This document shows, one piece after another, positions 25,233 to 34,444 of a stretch of DNA of 64,000 nucleotides (its first letter is position 1; each line of letters starts with the position of its first letter). The notes under the pieces are model-generated. The model was not told the DNA's origin and made no database searches. It worked only from the letters and a program-made list of their open reading frames with translations. The DNA is from PUPG01 sp041686485 (GTDB lineage: Bacteria > Bacteroidota > Bacteroidia > Bacteroidales > UBA7960): assembly GCA_041686485.1 (NCBI GenBank), contig JAWLDT010000004.1, positions 1-64,000 on the forward strand, read 5' to 3'. The translations under genes and the position numbers were made by a program.

Positions 25233-26591
25233 TTGAAAAAACTATTTAATCCCCGTTTTTACGGGGTTTTTTTAACCCTTCTCAAAAGAGGTCTTTTAGG
25301 GCTGACCTTACTGGTAATGGTTAATGCCTGTGAGGAGTCTGAAAAGATTGGTCTTGATCTTATAGAAAGTCAGGCAAGCCTGAACACCCTGGATACATTA
25401 ACCATTCGTGCGATGACAGTTCCGGATGACAGTGTTCCAACCAATTTTACCAGCAATAACTACCTGGGAATCATCGATGATCCTGTGTTTGGTAAAACCA
25501 GGGCCAGTATTTACACCGAGACAAGACTACCCCAAAGTGAGCTGTTCCTTGGAGAAAACCCCGAGCTTGACTCACTGCACCTTGTACTTGCTTATACCGG
25601 AGATTTCTACGGGTCGCTGGGAACGTTTCAAAATCTTCAGGTGTACGAACTGACTGAGAATTTTCCGGAAACAGACACCCTGTTTTCCCATATGGAAATC
25701 CCATATGATCCGGAGACAATCACAAAAGACTCCGAAGGATTTCTTTTCCGGCCGCTACCCAGTGACAGCGTAATGGTCGATTCTGTCTTGCAGGAACCCC
25801 AGATACGGATTCCGATGTCAGATGACTTTGCTCAGCAGTTTATCGATGCCAATGAGACAGAAGCCTTTGAAGCTGTTCCGGACTATCTCGATACATTCAA
25901 AGGGTTATATATTGAGGTGGATGAAGACATAGATGGACTGGGTTCAAAATATCAGCTCGACATGGTCCGGTTCCGGTCTGCATTGGAGTTATATTATCAG
26001 AGCGACGATGATACCCTTCAGCAGATGCAACGATTTCCCATTAATGAATTTGCCAAGCGGATCAACTACGTGGAACAGTTTGGGTATGAAAACACCCATG
26101 AATCGCTGAAGGCCCAAATTCATCACCAGGATCAAACGGCAGCTGATAGTTTGCTGTTTCTGCAGTCCCTCGGTATGCTACGTGTTGATATACATTTCCC
26201 CTTTTTGCAGGAACTTGCCGATATCGATAAGTTATTAATCAACAAAGCTGAACTTATTATACCGGTAGCGGAAGCGTTTACCTCTGATGAGCTCCCTGCC
26301 ACTGAAAAGCTATCCTTGCTCAGGTATAATGAGGAGGGGGAAATGGTCTTTTTGCCCGATCAGGTTGAAGGTGCCGGCTATTTTGGTGGCCAGCTGGATG
26401 AAGATCGTAACAGATATACATTTAATATTACCAGGCATCTGCAGGACCTTATTGATGGTGAACAGGATGATCAGGGACTTGCCCTGGTTGTCGATGCCGC
26501 TTCCGAAAATGCCAGCCGTGTAGTATTACATGGTCCCGGCCGTTCAGAGAACCCTATGCGCCTGGTCATTCATTACACAGTGTTTGATTAA
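25233..26591 (+). CDS. DUF4270 family lipoprotein
   Basis: No ATG precedes the conserved part in a sensible place. TTG at 25233 gives a lipoprotein signal peptide, basic start then LLKRGLLGLTLLVMVNAC, with the acylated Cys in the VNAC lipobox about 34 residues in. The mature domain (about 418 residues) has the DUF4270 pattern EKIGLDLI near its start and a repetitive two-sheet-like body with many Asp/Glu. Bacteroidota-specific, function unknown; always near glmS and the GT5-like gene, as here (glmS follows at 14 bp). The hairpin at 25251-25266 lies in its signal-peptide codons. Confidence 0.8.
   Translation: MKKLFNPRFYGVFLTLLKRGLLGLTLLVMVNACEESEKIGLDLIESQASLNTLDTLTIRAMTVPDDSVPTNFTSNNYLGIIDDPVFGKTRASIYTETRLPQSELFLGENPELDSLHLVLAYTGDFYGSLGTFQNLQVYELTENFPETDTLFSHMEIPYDPETITKDSEGFLFRPLPSDSVMVDSVLQEPQIRIPMSDDFAQQFIDANETEAFEAVPDYLDTFKGLYIEVDEDIDGLGSKYQLDMVRFRSALELYYQSDDDTLQQMQRFPINEFAKRINYVEQFGYENTHESLKAQIHHQDQTAADSLLFLQSLGMLRVDIHFPFLQELADIDKLLINKAELIIPVAEAFTSDELPATEKLSLLRYNEEGEMVFLPDQVEGAGYFGGQLDEDRNRYTFNITRHLQDLIDGEQDDQGLALVVDAASENASRVVLHGPGRSENPMRLVIHYTVFD
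25251..25273 (+). terminator. Terminator-like hairpin inside the start of the DUF4270 gene
   Basis: CCCCG (25251-25255), loop TTTTTA, CGGGG (25262-25266), then seven Ts. It has the shape of a small intrinsic terminator for the GT5-like transcript, yet it is within codons 7-14 of the DUF4270 gene if the TTG start is right. It may end read-through, attenuate, or be chance. Confidence 0.4.
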
Positions 26592-26605
26592 ACCTGATCG
26601 TTGTT

Positions 26606-28444
26606 ATGTGCGGTATTGTTGGTTACATTGGCCCCCGAAAAGCATTTCCCATCCTTATAAAAGGCCTTTACAGGCTTGAATACCGGGGCTACGATAGTGC
26701 CGGTATCGCTTTGTCTGATGGTGACCTGAAGCTTTACAAAACACACGGGAAAGTTGCTGACCTCGATAAACTGGCTGACGGTCAGGACATCGCAGGAAAT
26801 ACGGGCATTGCCCATACGCGCTGGGCCACCCATGGTGAGCCAAATGATGTAAATGCCCACCCCCACTACAGCCCATCCAAAAAACTGGCCATTATTCATA
26901 ACGGCATTATTGAAAATTATGGTTCCCTAAAGGCCGAACTGGTAAATCGCGGTTATTATTTTGAAAGCAATACCGATACCGAGGTCCTGATACATCTTAT
27001 CGAAGATATACAGCAGAACGAGTATCTCGAGCTGGAAGAAGCTGTGCGTGTTGCCCTGAACCAGGTTGTTGGCGCCTACGCGATCGTGATACTGTCAAAG
27101 GAGACCCCTGATCAGCTGATCGTGGCGAAAAAAGGGAGTCCGTTGGTGATTGGCGTTGGTGACGGTGAATACTTTGTTGCTTCTGATCCTACACCCATAG
27201 TCGAATATACCAAGGACGTTGTTTATCTCGAGGACGAAGAGATGGCCATCATTCCCCGGCAAGGGGAACTGATGGTGAAAACAATCAGTAATCAGAAGAA
27301 AACCCCGTATATGCATCATCTTGAGATGCAGCTTTCCTCGATCGAGAAGGGTGGGTATCCGCATTTTATGCTCAAGGAAATTTATGAGCAGAGCAGGAGT
27401 ATCAGAGACAGTATGCGCGGACGACTGAATCTGCAGAAAGGGATTGTGACCCTGGGCGGCATCATAGATTATGAGCAAAAACTGGTTAATTGTAAACGGA
27501 TCATCATTGTAGCCTGCGGTACCTCCTGGCATGCAGGTTTGGTGGGAGAATATTTGCTTGAAGACCTGGCACGCATACCTGTGGAAGTTGAATATGCGTC
27601 GGAATTTCGTTACCGTAATCCGGTGATCAGGGAAGGTGATGTGGTCATTGCCATCAGCCAGTCGGGCGAAACAGCCGATACGCTGGCTGCTGTCGAACTT
27701 GCCAAATCGAAAGGCGCCATCATATTGGGTATTTGTAATGTGGTGGGCTCTTCCATCGCCAGAGCAACCCATGCCGGTTCATATACACACGCGGGGCCTG
27801 AGATAGGGGTTGCTTCTACAAAGGCCTTTACCGCCCAGGTAACCATCCTGACGCTCATGGCCCTGTCTATTGCCGACAAAAAAGGGACTATCCCGAAATC
27901 CAGATATTATGAGCTGCTTAGTGAGATGGATGCTATCCCGGCGAAACTGGAGAAAGCCATCGAAGTCAACGAACGGGTTCTGGAACTGTCAAAAATATTT
28001 CAGCATGCCAGGAACTTTTTGTACCTGGGAAGGGGCTACAACTTTCCGGTGGCCCTGGAAGGAGCTCTGAAGCTTAAAGAAATATCCTATATTCATGCCG
28101 AAGGCTACCCTGCTGCCGAAATGAAGCACGGGCCGATTGCCCTGATCGATGAAGAAATGCCTGTCGTGGTCCTGGCCACCAAAAAAGGCAACTATGAAAA
28201 GGTGATCAGTAATATTCAGGAGGTGAAAGCCCGTAAAGGGATCATTATTGCCATTGTAACGGAAGGCGATGATGTGGTAAATGGAATGGCTGATTATGTG
28301 ATAGAGATACCGGATACCGATGAAATGTTTGTACCACTTGTGGCAACCTTGCCGTTGCAGCTGCTGTCATATCATATGGCCGTGCTGAGGGGATGTAACG
28401 TCGATCAGCCCAGAAATCTGGCGAAATCGGTTACCGTTGAATAA
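26606..28444 (+). CDS. glmS: Glutamine--fructose-6-phosphate aminotransferase (isomerizing)
   Basis: Makes glucosamine 6-phosphate from fructose 6-phosphate and glutamine, the entry step to UDP-GlcNAc, peptidoglycan and lipid A. The N-terminal glutamine amidotransferase domain begins with Cys2 (MCGIVGYIG) and has RWATHGEPNDVNAHPH near 72-87. Two SIS isomerase domains follow (ACGTSWHAG and SQSGETADT in the first; LGRGYNFPVALEGALKLKEISY in the second), ending in the CNVDQPRNLAKSVTVE tail. 612 residues, complete. No glmS ribozyme is seen upstream; it is only 14 bp after the DUF4270 gene and so co-transcribed. ATG start. Confidence 0.97.
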   Translation: MCGIVGYIGPRKAFPILIKGLYRLEYRGYDSAGIALSDGDLKLYKTHGKVADLDKLADGQDIAGNTGIAHTRWATHGEPNDVNAHPHYSPSKKLAIIHNGIIENYGSLKAELVNRGYYFESNTDTEVLIHLIEDIQQNEYLELEEAVRVALNQVVGAYAIVILSKETPDQLIVAKKGSPLVIGVGDGEYFVASDPTPIVEYTKDVVYLEDEEMAIIPRQGELMVKTISNQKKTPYMHHLEMQLSSIEKGGYPHFMLKEIYEQSRSIRDSMRGRLNLQKGIVTLGGIIDYEQKLVNCKRIIIVACGTSWHAGLVGEYLLEDLARIPVEVEYASEFRYRNPVIREGDVVIAISQSGETADTLAAVELAKSKGAIILGICNVVGSSIARATHAGSYTHAGPEIGVASTKAFTAQVTILTLMALSIADKKGTIPKSRYYELLSEMDAIPAKLEKAIEVNERVLELSKIFQHARNFLYLGRGYNFPVALEGALKLKEISYIHAEGYPAAEMKHGPIALIDEEMPVVVLATKKGNYEKVISNIQEVKARKGIIIAIVTEGDDVVNGMADYVIEIPDTDEMFVPLVATLPLQLLSYHMAVLRGCNVDQPRNLAKSVTVE

Positions 28445-28629
28445 AGAACAAACAAATTTTTGTTTTTTCACCCGGCAGAAGTGGGTTTTTTGTTAACTTT
28501 AGCCACTTTTTTCGCCCCTTTTTGAAAAAGACCTTTTAAAAGCTGGTGTCAGGCGAAATAAGTAATCTTTCGGAATCATAAAGCAAATAAAACCAAAAGT
28601 TATACATTTATAAATATTGTGATGTCGCT

Positions 28630-30765
28630 ATGAAAGTATATCAGACCAAAGAACTGAAAAACATTGCTCTTGTTGGTGGGGCAAAAGTAGGAAAGACCAC
28701 GCTGGCAGAGGCTATGCTGTATGAAGGTGGTGTGACGAACAGAAGAGGCTCTGTTGATGATAAAAACGCCATTTCCGACTATCGTGAGGTAGAGCTGGAC
28801 AGGCAGGCTTCTGTGTATTCAACCGTTTTATATGCCGAATATGATGGTTACAAAATAAACATGATCGACGCCCCTGGTTTTGATGATTTTATCGGAGAGG
28901 TCGTTTCTGCCCTAAAGGTGTCTGATACCGCCGTCATGTTGTTGAATGCCCAGAATGGGGTGGAGGTTGGAACAGAAATTACTTGGCGTCAGATCACAAA
29001 GCTCGAAAAGCCTGTTGTTTTCCTGGTGAACCAGCTTGAGCATGAGAAGGCCAATTTTGAAGAGACGGTCCGCCAGCTAAAGTCACAGTTTGGCGATAAA
29101 TCATTGGTAGCACAATACCCGGTCAATGTCGGACAGGGCTTTGACACCGTGATTGATGTGTTGAAGATGAAGCAATATAAGTTTCCTTCTGGTGGTGGAA
29201 AACCCGAAATTACAGATGTTCCTGACAGTGAAAAAGATAATGCTGAAGCATATTTGAATGCTATCATCGAAGCTGCTGCAGAAAGTGATGAAGAACTGAT
29301 GGAAGCCTTCTTTGAAAATGGTACGTTGACCGAGCAGGAACTTGCCAGGGGTATCAGTCAGGGAATTGCCACACGTACCATGTATCCCATCCTTTGCGCT
29401 TCAGCCAAAAACAATCAGGGTACAAACCGTTTGATGGAATTTATCACCGAAAATCTGCCTTCTCCATTGGACGTTACGCCTGAGAAAGACACAAAGGGTA
29501 ATGAGCTGACCCTGGATGACAGCAAAGAACCGCTTGCTTTTGTGTTTAAAACTTCTATTGAACCACACCTTGGTGAGGTTTATTTTTTCCGTGTATACGA
29601 AGGGGTTGTGAACGAGTCTGTCGACCTTGTGAACCCCGGCAACGCCTCTAAAGAACGATTGTCACAGCTTTTTGTGATTGCCGGTAAAAACAGACAAAAA
29701 GTTGAAAAGGTGATGCCCGGTGATCTGGCAGCCACCATCAAACTGAAAAGTACACATACAAACGATACCCTTACCAGTTCCAAAAACCAGGACAAGCAAG
29801 TTTCTCCCATCGAATTTCCTGATCCCAAATTCCGCATGGCGATTAAAGCCAAAAACTCAGGTGAAGAAGAGAAGATGGGCGCTGTACTTAAAGAGTTGAA
29901 CACCATTGATCCCACACTGAATTATGAACAATCGAAAGAGTTGAAACAGATGCTCCTGGCCGGACAGGGTGAAATGCACCTGAACATAGCCAAGTGGATG
30001 CTGGAGAATGTTCATAAAGTGGAAGTTGATTTTATTCCACCCAAGATCCCGTATCGTGAAACCATTACCAAACCTGCCAAAGCGACTTATCGTCATAAGA
30101 AACAGTCGGGTGGTGCCGGACAGTTTGGTGAGGTATATATGATGATTGAGCCTTATTATGAAGGTAAACCGGACCAGAAGGAGTTTCCTGTCCGGAAACA
30201 GGAAGAGCATACCCTCCCATGGGGTGGTAAGCTTGTGTTTAACAACTGTATTGTGGGTGGTAATATTGATGCCCGCTTTATGCCTGCCATCCTGAAAGGG
30301 ATCATGGAGAAGATGGAAGAAGGGCCGCTTACAGGGTCTTATGCCCGTGATATCGTCGTAAACGTCTACGATGGCAAGATGCACCCGGTCGACTCTAACG
30401 AATTGTCGTTCAAACTTGCCGGTCGAAATGCCTTTAAGGATGCCTTTAAAAATGCCGGTCCGAAAATTATGGAACCCATTTATGATGTCGTGGTTATGGT
30501 GCCCGAAGAAAAGATGGGTGATGTCATGACTGACCTGCAGGGACGCCGTGCATTGATCATGGGGATGGAAAGCGAAGGTACTTATCAGCGCATCCGGGCC
30601 AAGGTGCCGTTGGCGGAAATGAATCGCTATGCCACCAGTCTTAGCTCGCTCACCAGTGGTCGTGCTACCTACGACATGAAATTTGCCGAGTATCAGCAGG
30701 TGCCCATGGATATCCAGGAACAGTTGCTGAAGGCTTACGAGGAAGAACAAAAAGAAGAGGAGTAG
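28630..30765 (+). CDS. EF-G paralogue (EF-G2 type) with altered GTPase motifs
   Basis: 711 residues with all five EF-G domains. The P-loop GGAKVGKTT (16-24) is kept, but the ribosomal-GTPase residues differ: the switch I GIT is DRQASV (57-62), DTPGH is DAPGF (80-84, Phe84 for catalytic His) and NKxD is NQLE (134-137). Domains II-V look intact (PYRETI, GGAGQFGEVYM, GRRALIMGM). Related Bacteroides EF-G2 proteins have been reported to support elongation without GTP hydrolysis; orthology here is inferred. Not the canonical fusA, which normally lies in the ribosomal-protein operon. ATG start. Confidence 0.85.
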   Translation: MKVYQTKELKNIALVGGAKVGKTTLAEAMLYEGGVTNRRGSVDDKNAISDYREVELDRQASVYSTVLYAEYDGYKINMIDAPGFDDFIGEVVSALKVSDTAVMLLNAQNGVEVGTEITWRQITKLEKPVVFLVNQLEHEKANFEETVRQLKSQFGDKSLVAQYPVNVGQGFDTVIDVLKMKQYKFPSGGGKPEITDVPDSEKDNAEAYLNAIIEAAAESDEELMEAFFENGTLTEQELARGISQGIATRTMYPILCASAKNNQGTNRLMEFITENLPSPLDVTPEKDTKGNELTLDDSKEPLAFVFKTSIEPHLGEVYFFRVYEGVVNESVDLVNPGNASKERLSQLFVIAGKNRQKVEKVMPGDLAATIKLKSTHTNDTLTSSKNQDKQVSPIEFPDPKFRMAIKAKNSGEEEKMGAVLKELNTIDPTLNYEQSKELKQMLLAGQGEMHLNIAKWMLENVHKVEVDFIPPKIPYRETITKPAKATYRHKKQSGGAGQFGEVYMMIEPYYEGKPDQKEFPVRKQEEHTLPWGGKLVFNNCIVGGNIDARFMPAILKGIMEKMEEGPLTGSYARDIVVNVYDGKMHPVDSNELSFKLAGRNAFKDAFKNAGPKIMEPIYDVVVMVPEEKMGDVMTDLQGRRALIMGMESEGTYQRIRAKVPLAEMNRYATSLSSLTSGRATYDMKFAEYQQVPMDIQEQLLKAYEEEQKEEE

Positions 30766-30791
30766 TTTTTCATCTGGCAAACAAAATCCCT

Positions 30792-32384
30792 ATGGCAGAG
30801 AAAGATAAGCCCGGCAATGAAGAAGGGCATCAACCAAACCAAAACAACAAAGAAGAGAACCAGGCACCAGAAACAGGATCCAAAGGAGTATTGCGCTGGA
30901 TAGAAAAGATGGGCAACAAGTTGCCGCATCCTTTCTGGATATTTGCCTGGATATGTATCCTGATCGTCATAATAAGTGCGATTACCGCCTATTTTGAGGT
31001 GAGTGCGGTACACCCTGATGACGGCAGCCTGGTGGTAGCCGAGAACCTGATTTCCGGTGAAGGCCTTCGATGGTTTTTACAGGAAATGGTTACCAATTTT
31101 GCCCATTTTGCACCCTTTGGTTTGGTGTTGGTCATGCTGATGGGGGTTTCCATTGCCGAGCGAAGCGGTCTACTGGCAGTTGCCATGCGTACGATAGCTT
31201 TTTCTGTGCCCAAGAAGGTCGTATTGCCGATCATCTTTATCATCGGTGCATGCGGAAATATCGGGTCGGATGCCGGTGTGGTTATTGTCCCTCCTATTGC
31301 TGCCCTCATTTTTACACAGATGGGCCTGCATCCTATTGCCGGCCTTATAGCCGGTTATGCCGGGGCTACAGCAGGTTTTACGGCCAACTTCTTTATCGCG
31401 GGTACGGATGTGCTGCTGGCTGGTATCAGTACCGAGATCACACAGGCTATGCCGGGTGGCGTGGAAGTTAGCCCCACAGCAAACTGGTATTTCATGATTG
31501 CCTCCACAATCCTTTTGGCATTCGGAGGCGCATTTGTCGCCCGCCGCTATACTATACCACGTTGCCAAAAGATTGAATTACTGGGTAACTTTGACCATCA
31601 GATCACTGACGGCAAATTGTCACCAACAGAACGGAAGGGTCTTCGTCATGCCGGTATCGCTTTATTGATATATGTTGTGATTGTGGTGCTGTTGGTAGCT
31701 CCGCCGGATGCACCACTCCGAAATCAGGAGACAGGCGGTATTGTGCCTTCACCTTTTCTCCGGGGGCTGATACCTGTTTTATTCCTGCTCTTTGCGCTTC
31801 CCGGCTATTTCTACGGAAAAGCCACCGGCGCAATCAAAAAGCCCAACGACATCCTCAAACAGATGGAGCATGGGATGAAGGAGCTATCAGGCTATATCGT
31901 GCTCATGCTGATCGTTGCACAATTTATTAACCTGTTTAGCTGGTCAAACCTGGACACGATCCTGGCGATTACGGGGGCCGACTTCCTGCAATCTACCGGT
32001 CTAACCGGCCCGTTGATGTTTGTGATGTATATGGTGCTGGTAGCCATCCTGAATATCTTTCTGGGTAGCGGTTCTGCCAAGTGGGCCATCTTTGCCCCCA
32101 TATTCATCCCGATGCTTGCCCAGCTCAACTATAGCCCTGCATTTGTTCAGCTGATGTACAGGGTCGGCGACTCCATCACCAACGCCATCACACCATTATA
32201 TGTTTATTTCCCATTGTTGCTTGGATGGATTCATAAATACAACAAAAACCTGGGGATCGGGACAATCGTGTCGCTGTTGATCCCGTATGCCGTTATCCTG
32301 TTTATTATGTGGCTCGCCTTGCTGTTTATCTGGTTTGGCCTCGACCTGCCGATCGGAGTTGGTGAGCATATCTATATGCAGTAG
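30792..32384 (+). CDS. AbgT family transporter
   Basis: 530-residue inner-membrane protein of the AbgT family (p-aminobenzoyl-glutamate transport in E. coli; some members export sulfonamides). Features: charged Asn/Gln-rich N-terminus, then LRWIEKMGNKLPHPFWIFAWICI at about 36-58, GACGNIGSDAGVVIVPPIAALIF near 155-177 and GSGSAKWAIFAPIFIPM near 420-436, the paired hairpin motifs of the family; about 11 membrane segments. It starts 26 bp after the EF-G2 stop on the same strand; co-transcription is possible but functionally unexplained. Substrate not readable. ATG start. Confidence 0.9.
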   Translation: MAEKDKPGNEEGHQPNQNNKEENQAPETGSKGVLRWIEKMGNKLPHPFWIFAWICILIVIISAITAYFEVSAVHPDDGSLVVAENLISGEGLRWFLQEMVTNFAHFAPFGLVLVMLMGVSIAERSGLLAVAMRTIAFSVPKKVVLPIIFIIGACGNIGSDAGVVIVPPIAALIFTQMGLHPIAGLIAGYAGATAGFTANFFIAGTDVLLAGISTEITQAMPGGVEVSPTANWYFMIASTILLAFGGAFVARRYTIPRCQKIELLGNFDHQITDGKLSPTERKGLRHAGIALLIYVVIVVLLVAPPDAPLRNQETGGIVPSPFLRGLIPVLFLLFALPGYFYGKATGAIKKPNDILKQMEHGMKELSGYIVLMLIVAQFINLFSWSNLDTILAITGADFLQSTGLTGPLMFVMYMVLVAILNIFLGSGSAKWAIFAPIFIPMLAQLNYSPAFVQLMYRVGDSITNAITPLYVYFPLLLGWIHKYNKNLGIGTIVSLLIPYAVILFIMWLALLFIWFGLDLPIGVGEHIYMQ

Positions 32385-32510
32385 GAGCAGCTATTTTTTT
32401 TTGATAAATGTTCCCGGCAGGGAGATCCGTATTTTGGGTGCCGCGATACTGGCTTTATTGGTGTCAGGAAGGACAGCGAAGATGTCTCTGATTTTCCCAG
32501 GTCCGCTCAA

Positions 32511-33695
32511 TTAGAAACTCCACTTGATTCTCAGGTAATAAATTTGCCCGATTCCGCCGAATTCTGTTCCATCTTCCCCGGAAAAAAACTGGCTTGTCAG
32601 GAGCATACTGATGTTGTCACTCAGCGAGTATGTTATTTGCGGCATGAGGAAAAAGGATTCGTCATGCGGGTTGACAATAGCCGATATAGCGCCCGTTAAA
32701 AGCGGGGTAAACTGGTAGCGCATTTGTAAAAACAAAGATGATTTAGCCGGAGTAAGGGTTTTCACGGAAAGTTGCTGGTTGGATAAAAACTGTCCTTCCC
32801 GGGCGACATCACCGGTACTGCCCTCACTATTGTATAGTGCCCCGCCATGCAGATACAGGCTGCTCTGGAACATGTAATCCGCCGAAATGCTGGCAACCAG
32901 GTGCCCGGTTGTATCGGCAAAATTGTTGCTGTTTCGGAAATACGTGGCTTCTCCACGAAATCCGGCCTTGTCGATATGACCGCTCCAGCCGGCGCCCAGG
33001 ACGTAGTCTTTCTTTAGGTAACCGGCAAGCATCTGCCAGTCGTAACCCCCCTTGTTCATGCGATACATTCCCGCTACAGCGCTTTGGTCCCAACTGTCGG
33101 CAGCTTCATAAACCAGTTCGGCCGAGGAGGCCACATCGGTGTAGTACTGCAGCTTAATGGCATCGGTCCCCGGACGCTCTTCGTAGTCAAAGTCAAAGTA
33201 GTTCATTGTGTTGAAGATATCGTTGGGATTCCATACCATATTGATGCCCCAGTTGATACGCTGGCGTCCAAGCCGGGCCTCGAAATTCCCGTTGACATAG
33301 TCCACATAAGCCCGGTCGATCATGCTATGCAGGACATATCCTTTGCCACTGGCTATGGTTTTGCTCAGGTCAAGATAACCGCGATCCTTGTCCAGTACTT
33401 CGCCATAATCCTCCACTTGCATGAGTTCGGGGAGCATCCTGGTGATTTCCCCGTAAAGAAAACGGTTTCGCATTTCCATGGCGACAGTGAAGTTGTCGCT
33501 GGCGTAGTAGCGGAATTTCAACCGGTTATGAATCAGGTTATCCGACAGAATGTCCACATCCGATAGTCCTATGGTTTCCGGGGCCATCAGTGTTTGCATG
33601 CTTTTTACATAACCCTGCAGCGTTACTTTTTCCTGGCTATTGGCCGAAAAGCTTAACAAAACAATCACTATGGCTGATATGCTTACTTGTTTCAT
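32511..33695 (-). CDS. Outer-membrane beta-barrel protein of the LolA/ABC cluster
   Basis: 394 residues with a signal peptide (MKQVSISAIVIVLLSFSANSQ) and an all-beta body of alternating aromatic strands ending in IKWSF, a terminal aromatic typical of outer-membrane barrels. GRQRINWGINMVWNPNDIFNTM (about 133-154) recalls DUF1302/porin-like proteins that accompany export modules in other phyla. It is the last gene of the minus-strand cluster, 16 bp after the ATPase gene, which suggests it is the outer-membrane part of the same pathway. Family assignment uncertain. Confidence 0.75.
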   Translation of the reverse strand: MKQVSISAIVIVLLSFSANSQEKVTLQGYVKSMQTLMAPETIGLSDVDILSDNLIHNRLKFRYYASDNFTVAMEMRNRFLYGEITRMLPELMQVEDYGEVLDKDRGYLDLSKTIASGKGYVLHSMIDRAYVDYVNGNFEARLGRQRINWGINMVWNPNDIFNTMNYFDFDYEERPGTDAIKLQYYTDVASSAELVYEAADSWDQSAVAGMYRMNKGGYDWQMLAGYLKKDYVLGAGWSGHIDKAGFRGEATYFRNSNNFADTTGHLVASISADYMFQSSLYLHGGALYNSEGSTGDVAREGQFLSNQQLSVKTLTPAKSSLFLQMRYQFTPLLTGAISAIVNPHDESFFLMPQITYSLSDNISMLLTSQFFSGEDGTEFGGIGQIYYLRIKWSF

Positions 33696-33711
33696 GCCTG
33701 GTATTGCCTTT

Positions 33712-34413
33712 TTATTTCGCTTCGGTTTTTTCTGCTACTTCGTCGCTTTTTACCTTTCCGTCTTCTATGGTTATCACTCGCCGGGCCTTTTTAACTACAC
33801 GCTGATCATGGGTTGAGAAGATGAACGTGATATTTTCTTCGCGGTTAAGATTTTCCATGATGTCCAGCAAGGTTTCAGTGGATTTGGAATCGAGGTTAGC
33901 AGTGGGCTCGTCGGCCAGAATGAACCGGGGTTTGGATGCCAATGCCCTGGCTACAGCCACGCGTTGTTGCTGGCCGCCCGAAAGCTTGTTGGGCCGGTCA
34001 TTCCAGCGATCGCCTAACCCTACAGCTTTCAGCAATTCCATAGTGCGGTCATCTCTCTCATTTTTAGGAACACCTTGTAATTGCATGATGAATTCAATGT
34101 TCTCCTTAGCTGTTAGGACAGGAATCAGGTTGTAAGCCTGGAAAACAAAGCCGATGTTTTTCAGCCGGAAATCGATGCGCTTGCTGGAACTGAGTTCCGA
34201 CATCCGGGTATCGGCTACCCGAACTTCACCTTCCGTAGCGTCATCCAAACCACCTAATATGTTGAGAAGTGTGGTTTTGCCAGAGCCCGAAGGACCGACT
34301 ACCGAGGCAAATTCTCCTTTTTCAAACGATAGGTTTACCCCGTTTACAGCATGAACAGGTACGGAAGTGGAATTATACACTTTATGCAGATCTTTTATTT
34401 CTATGACGTTCAT
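33712..34413 (-). CDS. LolD-like ABC transporter ATP-binding protein
   Basis: 233 residues with a complete nucleotide-binding domain: Walker A GPSGSGKT at 40-47, the signature LSGGQQQRVAVARAL near 139-153, Walker B FILADEPT near 160-167, and the switch His in STHDQRV. The sequence is of the MacB/LolD class that drives FtsX-type permeases. It is preceded by two such permeases (31 bp to the closer one) and a LolA-like protein, so it should power their mechanotransmission. ATG start. Confidence 0.94.
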   Translation of the reverse strand: MNVIEIKDLHKVYNSTSVPVHAVNGVNLSFEKGEFASVVGPSGSGKTTLLNILGGLDDATEGEVRVADTRMSELSSSKRIDFRLKNIGFVFQAYNLIPVLTAKENIEFIMQLQGVPKNERDDRTMELLKAVGLGDRWNDRPNKLSGGQQQRVAVARALASKPRFILADEPTANLDSKSTETLLDIMENLNREENITFIFSTHDQRVVKKARRVITIEDGKVKSDEVAEKTEAK

Positions 34414-34444
34414 TTTTTCCGGTTTTTGTAAGGTTAAAAATCAG

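Noticed and set aside
28445..28629. Intrinsic terminator for glmS
   Set aside because: The only candidate stem, ACCC with GGGT around 28470-28486 and Ts after it, is only 4 bp, too weak to call.
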